DNA of 64,000 nt from Gordonia amarae NBRC 15530 (GCF_000241345.1 NZ_BAED01000080.1:39158-103157), one strand, 5' to 3'; positions 56,801 through 64,000 are shown, counted from the first letter of the stretch. The notes: generated by a model from the letters alone, not told the origin. Translations and numbers: made by a program.

Positions 56801-58573
56801 TCCCGGATGGCGGCCACCGCCGATGTGGTGATCGCCTCGCCGATCGACGGGCGCACAGACGGCCCACTGGAACGGCTCGTCGGCATGTTCGTCAACACCC
56901 TGGTGCTGCGCACCCGCATCGACCCGGCGGCGTCGGTCACCGATGTCCTCGACGAGGTGCGGCGTACCGACCTGGAGGCGTTCGGGCACGCCGACGTTCT
57001 GTTCGAACAGCTGGTGGAGCGGTTCGCGCCGCAACGGTCCACCGCATACGCGCCGCTGGCGCAGGTGTCGCTCACACACACGGTGGGTGAGGTGGATCTG
57101 GGGGCCACCGGACTCGGCGACGCCGATATCGAGCCCATCGTCATCGACTCGGCGGACGCCAAGGTCGACCTGATGGTGAGCGTGGTGGAATCCGCCGGCC
57201 ATACCCGTGTCGAATTCACCTATGCCACCGCACTGTTCGACCAGTCGACGATCGAGCGGCTGGCCGCGGTATGGCTGCGGGTGCTCACCGCGATCGTGTC
57301 CGGCTCCGACAAGGCGGTCGGTGACATCGACATCGTCACCACCTCGGCCACACCGGCCGGGCCCGCCCCCGCAAACCCCGCCGGTGTAGGCGACGCGAGC
57401 GTCGAACCCGGCACGCTCGTCGATCTGCTCGGCGGACGCGACCTCGACCCGGCCCATCCGGCAATCCTGGCCGGCGACACGGTACTCGACTACGCGACGT
57501 TCGAGCGCCGCACCGACCGCATCGCCCGTGTCCTCATCGGGCGCGGCGCGGGCGCCGGTGATGTGGTCGTGGTGGACGCCGCCGGCCCGGTCGACGGGGT
57601 GCTCGGCTGGTGGGGTGTGGTCAAGACGGGTGCGGCCGTCGCGGCCGCTGCCCTCGATGCTGCTGCCCTCGACCCTGTCCTCGACCCTGTTGCGGGCGGG
57701 ACGGGCACCGTCTTCGCCATCACCGACCGCCCGGTGGGGGACGCGGTGACGGCGGTCTCGTGGGCCGACGTCACCGACAGTGCCGTCCCGGATACACCGG
57801 TCGGCACGGCCGAGTTCCGCCGCTCGGTGCGTCTGGCCGACGCGGTGGCGCTGGTGTCCGACGCCGGCCCGGAATCAGGGGGGACGCCGATGGTCCTGAC
57901 CCATCAGGGTGTGGCGCAGGTGGCGGCCGAATGTCTGGGCCTGACCGGCTCGCGGGCAACCGACCCCGACACCCGGGTGCTCGTGACTCCCGACGCCCAC
58001 TCGGTGAGCGTCTGGGTGTCCATGATCGCCGGGGTCGTCTCGGGTCACACCCTGGTCGTGGCGGACTCGGGAGAGACGGGCGAGCTGGAGCGGGCATTGA
58101 CCGCCGGTGAGGTCACCGACGTGTGGTGGTCGCCGTCGGTGCTGGCCGCGGTTGACCCGGCCGCGGCGGACACGGTCCGCAACATCGTGGTCACAGGTGG
58201 CCGCTGCGCCGACGATCTGGTCGCGCAGTGGTGGGCACGGGGCCGCCGCATCTTCACCGCGTTCGGCCCGGCCGGGGCGTCTGGCTGGGTCACCCGGGGC
58301 CGGGTGGCGCGCAAGAAGCCCGTCACCGCCGGCAAGGCGATCGGCGGGATGACGGTGCGGGTGCTCGACGACAGGCTCGCCGAGGCGGGACCGGGTCAGG
58401 CCGGCGACGTGTACGTGTCGGGGGTGGCTCTGGCCCAGGGCCTGTTCGGCCGTTCGGGCGACACCGCGGTGCGCTTCGTCGCAGATCCGGCGGGTGACGG
58501 GCAGCGGATGTACGCCACCGGAGTGCGCGGGATGCTCAACCCGTCCGGAGATCTTGACATAATGGATCGATGA
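47498..58573 (+). CDS. NRPS 3: stub-A-T-C-A(Ser)-T-C-A-T-C-degenerate A
   Basis: A 3691-residue synthetase with the same layout as NRPS 2. A stub is followed by A1 (SGSTGRPKG near 268; code about DVSNIAMVY-K, unassigned), T1 Ser670 and C1 (HHIGVDG, 852). A2 (near 1342) reads DVWHFSLVD-K, the standard serine code, followed by T2 Ser1731 and C2 (HHIAVDG, 1910). A3 (near 2403) reads about DPLIAGQIY-K, unassigned, followed by T3 Ser2789 and C3 (HHIAFDG, 2970). Residues 3306-3691 are a degenerate adenylation domain. GTG 47498 has AAGGAG 10 bases upstream; the frame is open for 48 more codons, but that part looks non-coding. The gap to NRPS 2 is 192 bases with no visible gene. Confidence 0.92.
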   Translation: MTGLGEVAAAFSRVWGPAVATVDLVAFAAAVRPEAVAVDGTTGPVTFAQLNAQLSVTAKVLAAQGIDTDAAVGAALTTALPVAGLSPEAVAAQTRQTLASLRATALDLAGSADLASLPGIFRSVAARFGDRTALVDEQGNTVTYTDLDNRSDTLAAGLLAAGAGPERLVGVALPRGIELVVALLAVVKAGAGYLPLDQTHPLDRLRMVVGDADPVLVLTDEETIGKWSDLGAALVTVATQSALGTDDHLAALPATIDSAHPAYVMYTSGSTGRPKGVVISHADVVNLLSAIGREYDYTPEDVWAMYTSYAFDVSVSEVWVSLCWGGRLVVLDYLTTRTPSDLVRVLDAEGVTVINMTPSAFYQLADAVRDPSVRRFPASVRSMILAGEALDFEQVRRWFADRERCDGVAGPQLNNMYGPTEATVYSTRRELTPDFVAATSASDIGAALPGVRAYVLDSRLAKVPAGVPGHLYLAGGQLARGYADRFELTASRFVADPFGGTGDRMYQTGDVALIRDGGIEYLGRADDQVKLRGFRIELGEVEAALLAADGVSAAAATVHSREGFPDQLVGYVTAGSGAGELVTADIKRAVAGKVPEYMVPDVIMVIEQLPLNVNGKLDRRALPAPVLVSAVEFVAPETDAESTLAKIFAEVLGLERISVIESVFDVGGNSLLAARIVARVCDELGVDLNLRDLFEAPTVRGFAERVADADAGLGAVVVADPRPARVPLSFAQARMWFINQLDPASPAYNIPVVLRVAGPLDADALRLAVGDLVSRHEILRTSFPAPDGEPFQFVGGVGELPDRGVWRVSASSEELFGTISAGFDVTSDWPLRVCLSPDPEDSAQHLLAVVGHHIGVDGESVLPLVSDLLSSYAARIDGRAPDFAPLAVQYADFALWQHAALGAVDDPGSVVGRQLAYWRRQLAGLPDVLNLPADHPRPKVAGYRGAQVHTEVPTAVAARILEVARTHGATPFMVVHAALAVLLARLSGTRDIAVATPIAGRGQAVLEPLVGMFVNTLVLRTPTDPGQAFTDFLRLVRGTDLDAFGHSEAPFESVVEALDPVRSEAFSPLAQVLLSFDPAASAAGADVAVGGLGFTPVDLPEIPAQLDLSVIVSTAAPGESWSLALTYATDLFAEPTAATMLRRFVALLDALTADPAMPVGEAGFVDAAERSVVLEAAQGQVLPVPPGTVVDVIGARSISSPESSALRAGDRDLTYAEFGLRVNTLARELISLGVGPDSAVGVMIDRSVELLVAVHAVLAAGGQYVPVAADAPADRVDYMLRTAGATVVLVAGTDVAALPEDVDIVLVDCTGAVDPVPVAPVTDAERTAPLLPHHAAYTLFTSGSTGRPKGVTVSHRALRNRLEWMRARYGLSALDVFVQKTPATFDVSVWELFLPPMIGAPLVIAEAGRHGDADYLDALVCDQRVTVVHFVPSMLAAFTDVLGTDRLAALTSLRVVFTSGEALGVPSSRALLSALGSVRLVNLYGPTEAAVDVTAHEVHAGDEVIPIGTPVPNTTTLVLDERLHPVPAGVIGELYLGGVQLARGYAARPDLTAERFVADPLGPDGGRLYRTGDLVRWTASGSLEYLGRTDFQVKLRGQRLELGEVEAVLAAAPGVVHAAAAVVTTPSGDQVLAGYLAPAGADTAAVSAFAAQRLPAYMVPSVWVGLAEVPLSVSGKLDRKLLPAPGFADAGDDFTEPGSDEEALVAQVFADVLGAERVSVTASFFDLGGNSLAAMRLAARTGDVLGTAVSVRDVFSANTVRELVAEVAGHARALPPITAGPRPEVIPLSFAQARLWFINQFDPAEATYNVPAVLRLTGPVDATALREAVRDVVTRHEVLRTSFPAVDGEPRQLIGAIDEFDRRDIWRVVGSEADIVAAVSSGFDVTAGWPLRVRLYEQAPGDFLLAVVAHHIAVDGESMPPLVADVVAAFAARSGGAAPSWAPLEVQFADYALWQHDVLGSPEQRAGRMAAPDSVVARQLEHWRDRLAGLPEVLDIAGARPRPVVASHRGARVGFTLPAAVGAEIGDTARRHGVTPFMVVHAALAVLLSRLSATDDIAIATPVAGRGQQVLDPLVGMFVNTLVLRTPIRQSMSFTELLHQVRAADLDAYATADVPFETVVEALDPVRSEAFSPLAQVSLSFDPQAGIAAGLSVAGVRVEPLEAPTTPAKLDVEVMLSPAGDGTDWTGAITYATDLFDDTTMTAFAARLVRLLEGLTTDPAMAVGDAELMSVTDERKLLDAASGGEVAGGADSVAELFARGVASAPDKVAVWAGDREVTYAELGARVNVLARELISAGVGPDTAVGIRFGRSLEMVVALHAVWVAGGQFVPIAPDAPEDRVGYILATAGAAVVLAASGDAGTGDAQVIVVDCCGDVAPAIAPVTDADRLAPLRPDNAAYTMFTSGSTGRPKGVTVSHRALIAEIYADRAHYGFGPGDVFLQVLEYTFDPAVLEFVRPIVDGTPLVLLEPGEHRDPRALATAVARFGVTAMIVVPSMLAMMAETLGEDNSWARTLTKVAAGGEALPPSVAAEVTEDWAVSVHNQYGPTETTIYSTISVFDPADGRVTIGRPVPGVRAYVLDTRLHPVPAGVSGELYLGGVQTARGYARAQRMTAERFVADPFAVGGRLYRTGDVVRLNDSGDIEYLGRRDFQVKLRGQRIELGEIETVLSGVPGVVHAAAAVVRADSGAQHLVGYLTPATIDVEFVKSHVVELLPDFMVPGVWLPLDEWPINAAGKTDRAALPRPDFGTSTDEYVAPATETESAIARIFADVTGLDTFGVTTSFFDAGGNSLLAMRVASRAGAALGVRVSVRDVFEAPTVRSLIAATAGNSPQLPPLTALVPRPERVPLSHVQRRMWFVNQFDPASAAYNIPLPVRLRGRIDLDALRGAVIDTIGRHEVLRTRYLSDADGPYQHVVDAARVPELLDWRICAGRDEVPAAAQEGFDVTTDLPVRVRVWQDAATGVTEVLFVAHHIAFDGESARVFIADLTTAYAARAAGTAPLWEPLPVQYADYSMWQQRALGDAGDPGSVMARELAYWAGQLDGLPAVTDLPMDRPRPAVADPAGGVVRTALPDDIAIAVARCAGENKVTSFMVFHAALAITVSRMAATADVVIASPIDGRTDGPLERLVGMFVNTLVLRTRIDPAASVTDVLDEVRRTDLEAFGHADVLFEQLVERFAPQRSTAYAPLAQVSLTHTVGEVDLGATGLGDADIEPIVIDSADAKVDLMVSVVESAGHTRVEFTYATALFDQSTIERLAAVWLRVLTAIVSGSDKAVGDIDIVTTSATPAGPAPANPAGVGDASVEPGTLVDLLGGRDLDPAHPAILAGDTVLDYATFERRTDRIARVLIGRGAGAGDVVVVDAAGPVDGVLGWWGVVKTGAAVAAAALDAAALDPVLDPVAGGTGTVFAITDRPVGDAVTAVSWADVTDSAVPDTPVGTAEFRRSVRLADAVALVSDAGPESGGTPMVLTHQGVAQVAAECLGLTGSRATDPDTRVLVTPDAHSVSVWVSMIAGVVSGHTLVVADSGETGELERALTAGEVTDVWWSPSVLAAVDPAAADTVRNIVVTGGRCADDLVAQWWARGRRIFTAFGPAGASGWVTRGRVARKKPVTAGKAIGGMTVRVLDDRLAEAGPGQAGDVYVSGVALAQGLFGRSGDTAVRFVADPAGDGQRMYATGVRGMLNPSGDLDIMDR
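57413..58570 (+). other. Degenerate adenylation domain at the C-terminus of NRPS 3
   Basis: About 386 residues (TLVDLLGGRDLDPAHPAIL, ARGRRIFTAFGPAGASGWV, GQAGDVYVSGVALAQGLFG) keep the A-core framework. The A3 loop is lost (VSDAGPESGGTPMVLTHQ), YGPTE is FGPAG, and the A7 Asp is missing (YATGVR). It ends at GDLDIMDR, the same structural point as the NRPS 2 copy. It is clearly related to the first A domain of NRPS 4, which begins after the next gap. Confidence 0.8.
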
Positions 58574-58778
58574 CCCGCTGAAGCCCCGAAAACAGTGACC
58601 GACGGCGGTCGACCGAATGGTCGACCGCCCTAACGCGTGTTGCGGCCTGAACGATATTCCTTTCGGTGCCACAGACACAATGGACCAACAGCCGGAACCG
58701 CGGCCCACATCGTCATCACGATCGGGCTACGGGGGGACAGCGAGACCAGTGAACATGGGCGAAGGAGTGCCACACACA

Positions 58779-61700
58779 ATGGCGACCACGAACGATCCGA
58801 CCAGCGGCAACCCCGGTCTCGTCGAAGCCGGCACGCTGATCGATCTACTCGCGCGACGCGATCTGGACCTCGACCATCCCGCGGTAATCTGCGGTGACAC
58901 CGAGCTCAACTACGCCGAGTTCGAGGCCGTCACCAACAGGATCGCGCGGGCACTCATCGCCCGCGGCGCGGGGGCCGAGAGCGTGGTGGCCGTGGCCCTC
59001 GACCGGTCCGCCGAGTCGGTGATCGCCGTGTGGGGTATCGCCAAATCGGGGGCGGCCTTCCTGCCCATCGACCCGTCCTATCCTCTCGACCGCATCGAGT
59101 ACATGCTCGACGATTCGGCCGTCGAGATCGGCATCACCGACGGGGCCACCCGCGAGCGTCTCGGCGGTGACCACCGCGAGTGGCTGCGCCTGGACGATCT
59201 CGACGACGAGAGCCTGTCCGGCGATCCGCTGACACCCGGTGAGCTGAACGGACCGGTCCGGCTCGGCAACCTCGCCTATCTCACCTACACCTCGGGCTCC
59301 ACCGGCCGTCCCAAGGGTGTGAGCGTCACCCATGCCGGTATCGCCGACCTGATGGAGACCTTCGCTCAGGTCACCGGGCCGCGTGAGGACAACCCGGATA
59401 CCCGTATCCTGCACCTGGCCTCAGCGAGCTTCGACCCGATCGTCGTCGAGATGGCCGCCGCCGTCCTGGCCGGACACACCCTGGTCGTCGCGCCGCAGGC
59501 CGACTACGCCGGCGACGCCCTCGGGGAGGTCATCGAGAACCACGAGGTCACCGACGTCATCATCACCCCGACGGTGCTCGCCACCGTCGACCCCGACTTC
59601 GGCGAGACGGTCGAACACCTCGCCATCGGCGGTGAGGCCTGCCCACCGGAGGTGGTCGAACGCTGGGCCGCCCGCGGCCGCCGCATCTTCAACGTCTACG
59701 GTCCCGCCGAGGCCACCGTGTGGGCCACACGCGCGCGCCTGCTGCCGGGCAAACCGGTCACCATCGGCCGCGGCATCGTCGGATTCACCACCTACGTCCT
59801 CGACACCCGCCTGCACCAGGTCCCGCAGGGCGTGGTGGGTGAGCTGTACCTGTCGGCGCCCGCCCTGGCGCGCGGCTACCTGAACAAGCCCGCCGCCACC
59901 GTCACCTCGTTCGTCGCGGACCCGTTCGACGCACCCGGAGCGCGGATGTACGCCACCGGCGACCTGGTGCGGGTCAACGCCTCCGGCGACCTGGAGTACG
60001 CGGGCCGTGCCGACCACCAGGTCAAGGTGAGTGGCCAGCGCATCGAACTCGGCGAGATCGAGGCGGTGCTCACCGACCAGCCGGGCATCACCCAGGCGCT
60101 GGTGCTCGGTGTCGACGATGCCGCCTCCGGCCGCACCCGCCTCGTCGGCTATGTGGTGGCGCCCGACGGCGCCGATGTCGACGCGGTGCTGTCCGCCGCA
60201 GCGTCCACGTTGCCGGCGCATATGGTGCCCGCGCAGCTGATCGCCCTCGATGCGATGCCGCTGACACCGGGCGGCAAACTCGACAGGGCTGCGCTCCCCG
60301 CGCCGTCCGCGCTGGTGGAGGCCGGATATGTAGCACCCGAGGGCGAGGTCGAGCGGACCATCGCCGCGATCATCGCCGGATTTGTCGGCCACGATCAGGT
60401 CGGTGCCACCGACTCGTTCTTCGCCCTCGGCGGCGACTCGATCATGTCGATCCAGTTGTCCTCGGCGTTGCGCGCCGCCGGCTACGAACTGCGGCCCCGC
60501 GACATCTTCGAACTGAAAACCGTTCGCGCACTGGCTCATGCGGTGGGCGAACGCGAATCGGTGGTCCTCGACGAGCTGCCCGGCGGACCCGGCGGCGAGG
60601 TCACCCTCCCGCCGATGGTCCGGTGGATGCTCGAAAGAAGTGACACTGCAGAAGATTTCGCTGATTTCTCGCAGTCGCAGGTGCTGGCACTGCCGGCCGG
60701 CAGCGGCGTGAACGGAATCGGTGCGGTGCTCACGGCGATGGTCGCCAACCATCCGATGCTCACCGCCACCCTCACCGTGTCCGGCGACACCTGGTCGATG
60801 ACCGCGGGTGCGACTGAATTCGACGCCGCGCAGGCGGTCACGATGCATTCGGTGGCAGCCGCTCCCGGCACCGATGCCTTCACCGCGGCCGTCGAGCAGG
60901 CACACGCCGAGGCCATCGGCCGGCTCGATCCCACCCGAGGCGCGATGGTCGCGGCTGCGGGCGTGCTGCCCGCCGACGGTTCCGACGGCCGTCTCGTGCT
61001 GGCGATTCACCACGCCGTCGTCGACATCGTGTCCTGGCAAACCGTGATCGCCGATCTCGTGGTGGCCGCCGGGCAGATCTGGGCCGGACAGGCGGTCTCG
61101 CTCAACGCGGAGGGCACCTCGGTCCGCAGATGGTCGCAGGTCCTCGCCGATCTCGGCGCCGAACGCGACGACGAGATCGACTACTGGCGTGAGCAATTGC
61201 CGACCACTCGGGAATGGTTCGGGCGCACCCTCGATCGCGTCGCCGACCGGGAACGCGCCATGGGTGAGGTGTCGGTCACCGTATCCGCCGACATCACCGA
61301 ACGCCTGCTCACCACGGTGCCGGAGGCATTCGGTGCCGGCGCGTCGGAGGCGATGGTGGCCGCGCTCGCCGTGGCCGTCGATCGCTGGGCCGCCGCGCAC
61401 GGGCACGACTGCGGGCGACTGTCGATCCTGCTGGAGGGGCACGGCCGGGCCGAGGAGATCGCGCCCGGCGCCGACCTGGCCCGCACCGTCGGCTGGTTCA
61501 CGGCGCTCGCCCCGGTCGGCCTCGACCTGGCCGACGAGTCGCCGCGCGCACTGATCAAGCAGACCAAAGAGGCCTTCCACGCCGAGCCGGAGAACGGAAT
61601 CGCGTTCACCCCCTTACTGTTCGGCCCACACGGTGAGCGTTTCGCCGACCGTGGGCTGCCCGCGGTGTCGTTCAACTACGGCGGCAACCGCGGTGTCCGC

Positions 61701-64000
61701 GCCGACAATGAGTCGGCTGCCGCTCTGGTTCCGTTCGCGCCGGCACAAGAGCCGTATGCGTTGCCGGGCACGATCTCCGGCGGTATGGTCGCCACATCCG
61801 CGATCCGGCTCGACGCCGGTATCGCCACCCACGACGGCCGCCGCGAACTTGTCGCGAGCCTGGGCTACCTGACCACGATCTTCTCCGAGGCGGCCGCCCG
61901 CGAGATCGCCGGCCACTGGCAGGACTATCTGGCAGAGGTCGCCGAGTACGTCGAATCCGTCGGGGGACAGGTCGGTTCCAGTCCATCCGACATTCCCGGG
62001 GCCGAACTGACCCAGGCCGACGTCGACGATCTGGAAGCGCGTTTCCCCGATGCCGACCTGTGGCCGCTGTCGCCGCTGCAGGGCGGTCTGTACTTCCAGT
62101 CACAGCTGGCCATCGACAGTGGTCAAGTGGATGTGTATGTGGCACAGGCGGTTCTGACGCTGTCCGGTGCCGACGCCGATCGGCTGCGGGCAGCGGCCCA
62201 GAAGGTCATCGACCACCATCGGGTGCTGCGGTCGCGGTTCGTCGCCGCCCCGAGCGGTGCGGTGGTCGCCGCCGTCGCAGCCGACGCCGAACTGCCTTGG
62301 ACCGTTGTCGACCTCGATGAACATGGCACCGAGGATGTTGTCGCCGAACGGATCGAGTCGATCGTCGCGGCGCAGCGCGTGCGGCCGTTCGACCTGGCCA
62401 CACCGCCGCTGCTGAGGTTCGTCCTCGTCCGGCACGGTGCATCATCGACACTCGTCGTGACCAACCATCACCTCATTCTCGACGGCTGGTCGGCACCGCT
62501 TGTCCTGGCCGACGTGTTGGCGGTGTATGCGACCGGCACCCCGTACACCTCGGTGGCATCCGGTGGCGCGACAGGCGATTTCGGCGACTACCTGACGATG
62601 ATCACCGGTCGCGACCGGGCACAGGGACTGGCCGCGTGGCGGGAGGTCCTCGCCCCTGTCGAGGGTGCGACGATGGTGGCCGCCGGCCAGGTACCGGAGG
62701 CCGACGCGCTGCCCCGCGACTACGAGACCCGTCTCGACCCCGAGACCACCTCCCTGCTGGAATCGGTTGCACGAGAACATGGTTCCACTCTGGCGACGGT
62801 CGTCCAGGTGGCCTGGGCGGTGCTGGTGTCCCGGCTCACCGGAAACCGGGTCGTGACCTTCGGCGAGACGGTATCGGGCAGGCCCGCCGACCTCGACGGT
62901 GTCGAAACCATGGTGGGCCTGTTCATCAACACCCTGCCCGCGGTGGTCGACGTCGACCCTGCGGTCTCCATCGGAGAGGTGATCGGCAAGGTCCAGGCCG
63001 ACAAGATCACGGTGCTCGACCACCAGTATCTGAGCCTGCCGGCCATCGCGGCGGCAGCGGGCAAGCCGGTCGGGTTCGACACCCTGACCATTCACGAGTC
63101 TTACCCGGTGAACGCCGATTCGCTGGCCACCGCGGACACCTCGGCCACCGGCGGGCTGTCGATCACCGATGTCCGGGCTAGCGATTCCACGCACTACCCG
63201 CTGAACATGGTGACGGCGCCGTCGGCCGACGGGCTTCTGGTCCGGCTCAAGTATCTGCCGTCGGCGTTCGGCGACGACCAGATCGCCGTGTTCGCCCATG
63301 CGCTGACTCAGATCATGCGCGCCATCGCGACCGCGCCCGCACTGCCGGTGGCCGACATCGACCTGCTCGACGACGCCGGCGTCGCCGAGGTCGAGGGCCG
63401 CGAGTGGGGTGCCGAGGTCGCGATTCGGGCCGGTTCGATCGTTGACGCCGTAGCCGCGCAGGTCGCGGCGACCCCGGACGCACCCGCGCTGTGGTTCGAG
63501 GGGCGAAGTGTCTCCTACGCGGAGTTCGGTGCACGCGTCAACTCGCTTGCCCGTGAGCTCATCGAGTCCGGCGTCGGTCCGGATTCGGCGGTGGCGCTGT
63601 GCATTCCGCGGTCGGTGGAACTCATCGTCGCGATCCACGCGATCGTCGCGGCCGGTGGCCAGTACGTGCCGATCGGTCTGGGCACCCCCGCCGACCGTGT
63701 CGAATACATGCTGGAGACCGCCGGTGTCGATCTCCTCCTGGTCGCCGAAACCTCCGCTCTCGAAGCCGGACAGCCCGGAGATATCCGCACCATCGTCGTC
63801 TCCTGCGACGGCGTGGCGGACTTGACCACCACACCGATCACCGACGCCGAACGCGGCGCATCGATCCGCCCCGACGCGGCGATCTACACGCTGTTCACCT
63901 CGGGTTCCACCGGCAAGCCGAAGGGCGTTACCCTCCCTCACGCTGCTGTCGTGAACCGGCTGTGGTGGGGTCTGGACGAACTGCCGATCGATCACACCGG
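58779..64000 (+). CDS. NRPS 4: A-T-E-C-A... (3' end outside the window)
   Basis: 1740 codons are visible and the frame is still open at the right edge. A1 starts directly at the N-terminus with no stub (SGSTGRPKG near 172; code about DPVIAGVVW-K, unassigned). T1 has Ser554 in GGDSI, the form usual before epimerases. E is recognised by IHHAVVDIVSW (744), EGHGR and TVGWFTALAP, so the residue loaded by A1 is expected in D form. C has NHHLILDGWS (1230), fitting a D-donor condensation domain. A2 is cut soon after SGSTGKPKG (1708). ATG 58779 has GAAGGAG upstream; ATG 58755 is in frame but lacks a good site. The gap to NRPS 3 is 205 bases. Confidence 0.92.
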   Translation, partial: MATTNDPTSGNPGLVEAGTLIDLLARRDLDLDHPAVICGDTELNYAEFEAVTNRIARALIARGAGAESVVAVALDRSAESVIAVWGIAKSGAAFLPIDPSYPLDRIEYMLDDSAVEIGITDGATRERLGGDHREWLRLDDLDDESLSGDPLTPGELNGPVRLGNLAYLTYTSGSTGRPKGVSVTHAGIADLMETFAQVTGPREDNPDTRILHLASASFDPIVVEMAAAVLAGHTLVVAPQADYAGDALGEVIENHEVTDVIITPTVLATVDPDFGETVEHLAIGGEACPPEVVERWAARGRRIFNVYGPAEATVWATRARLLPGKPVTIGRGIVGFTTYVLDTRLHQVPQGVVGELYLSAPALARGYLNKPAATVTSFVADPFDAPGARMYATGDLVRVNASGDLEYAGRADHQVKVSGQRIELGEIEAVLTDQPGITQALVLGVDDAASGRTRLVGYVVAPDGADVDAVLSAAASTLPAHMVPAQLIALDAMPLTPGGKLDRAALPAPSALVEAGYVAPEGEVERTIAAIIAGFVGHDQVGATDSFFALGGDSIMSIQLSSALRAAGYELRPRDIFELKTVRALAHAVGERESVVLDELPGGPGGEVTLPPMVRWMLERSDTAEDFADFSQSQVLALPAGSGVNGIGAVLTAMVANHPMLTATLTVSGDTWSMTAGATEFDAAQAVTMHSVAAAPGTDAFTAAVEQAHAEAIGRLDPTRGAMVAAAGVLPADGSDGRLVLAIHHAVVDIVSWQTVIADLVVAAGQIWAGQAVSLNAEGTSVRRWSQVLADLGAERDDEIDYWREQLPTTREWFGRTLDRVADRERAMGEVSVTVSADITERLLTTVPEAFGAGASEAMVAALAVAVDRWAAAHGHDCGRLSILLEGHGRAEEIAPGADLARTVGWFTALAPVGLDLADESPRALIKQTKEAFHAEPENGIAFTPLLFGPHGERFADRGLPAVSFNYGGNRGVRADNESAAALVPFAPAQEPYALPGTISGGMVATSAIRLDAGIATHDGRRELVASLGYLTTIFSEAAAREIAGHWQDYLAEVAEYVESVGGQVGSSPSDIPGAELTQADVDDLEARFPDADLWPLSPLQGGLYFQSQLAIDSGQVDVYVAQAVLTLSGADADRLRAAAQKVIDHHRVLRSRFVAAPSGAVVAAVAADAELPWTVVDLDEHGTEDVVAERIESIVAAQRVRPFDLATPPLLRFVLVRHGASSTLVVTNHHLILDGWSAPLVLADVLAVYATGTPYTSVASGGATGDFGDYLTMITGRDRAQGLAAWREVLAPVEGATMVAAGQVPEADALPRDYETRLDPETTSLLESVAREHGSTLATVVQVAWAVLVSRLTGNRVVTFGETVSGRPADLDGVETMVGLFINTLPAVVDVDPAVSIGEVIGKVQADKITVLDHQYLSLPAIAAAAGKPVGFDTLTIHESYPVNADSLATADTSATGGLSITDVRASDSTHYPLNMVTAPSADGLLVRLKYLPSAFGDDQIAVFAHALTQIMRAIATAPALPVADIDLLDDAGVAEVEGREWGAEVAIRAGSIVDAVAAQVAATPDAPALWFEGRSVSYAEFGARVNSLARELIESGVGPDSAVALCIPRSVELIVAIHAIVAAGGQYVPIGLGTPADRVEYMLETAGVDLLLVAETSALEAGQPGDIRTIVVSCDGVADLTTTPITDAERGASIRPDAAIYTLFTSGSTGKPKGVTLPHAAVVNRLWWGLDELPIDHT

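Noticed and set aside
45761..58708. Very long minus-strand open frames opposite NRPS 2 and 3 (for example 45761-48907 and 54026-57457)
   Set aside because: They mirror the high-GC codon pattern of the plus-strand genes, show no domain, and one spans two NRPS genes and the gap between them. They are antisense shadows.

Overview
The window is high-GC DNA with actinobacterial gene order, most likely from a mycolic-acid-containing Mycobacteriales genus (Gordonia, Rhodococcus or a relative). The evidence is a mycofactocin cluster next to the S10 ribosomal operon, as in Mycobacterium tuberculosis, together with actinobacterial protein signatures (MCR-type racemase, mycofactocin-coupled SDR, giant NRPSs). 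The genus is an inference.

Region 1 (1-8640) is the mycofactocin locus. mftC is cut by the left edge, followed by mftD, mftE, mftF and mftG. The usually compact block is split between mftD and mftE by a mycofactocin-type SDR with a KstR-like motif in its promoter and by an alpha-methylacyl-CoA racemase on the opposite strand. Two near-identical long hairpins close mftD and mftG, and palindromic dispersed repeats fill several gaps.

Region 2 (8640-12470, minus strand) holds a DUF4442 hotdog protein, an Asp/Glu/hydantoin racemase, an NCS1 permease and a GntR/FadR regulator, which looks like a small hydantoin, allantoin or nucleobase uptake unit. Region 3 (12680-14880) is a MarR regulator and a DHA2-type MFS exporter that share a 9-base word in opposite orientation at their promoters. 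Region 4 (15050-20820) is the S10 operon, rpsJ-rplC-rplD-rplW-rplB-rpsS-rplV-rpsC-rplP-rpmC-rpsQ, with a good promoter, a leader of about 330 nt and a strong terminator.

Region 5 (20830-24260) contains a VbhA/VbhT-like FIC antitoxin-toxin pair with a variant FIC motif, a small secreted protein of unknown function and two tandem paralogous GT2 glycosyltransferases. Region 6 (24280-27250, minus strand) is a Drr-type ABC-2 exporter (one ATPase, two permeases).

Region 7 (27890-64000, running off the right edge) is a very large NRPS locus transcribed away from the exporter: four co-directional megasynthases covering 36 kb. Read as a line the domains are C-A(Ser)-T-C-A-T-C / A-T-C-A(Thr)-T-C-A(Thr)-T-C / A-T-C-A(Ser)-T-C-A-T-C / A-T-E-C-A..., at least ten building blocks with one D residue from the E domain. 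Every polypeptide junction falls between a C and an A domain, and the protein ends there carry either short adenylation-domain stubs or nearly complete but catalytically dead adenylation domains. These ends are the most interesting feature of the window and may be the devices that keep the megasynthases in order. No MbtH homologue, thioesterase or phosphopantetheinyl transferase is visible in the window.
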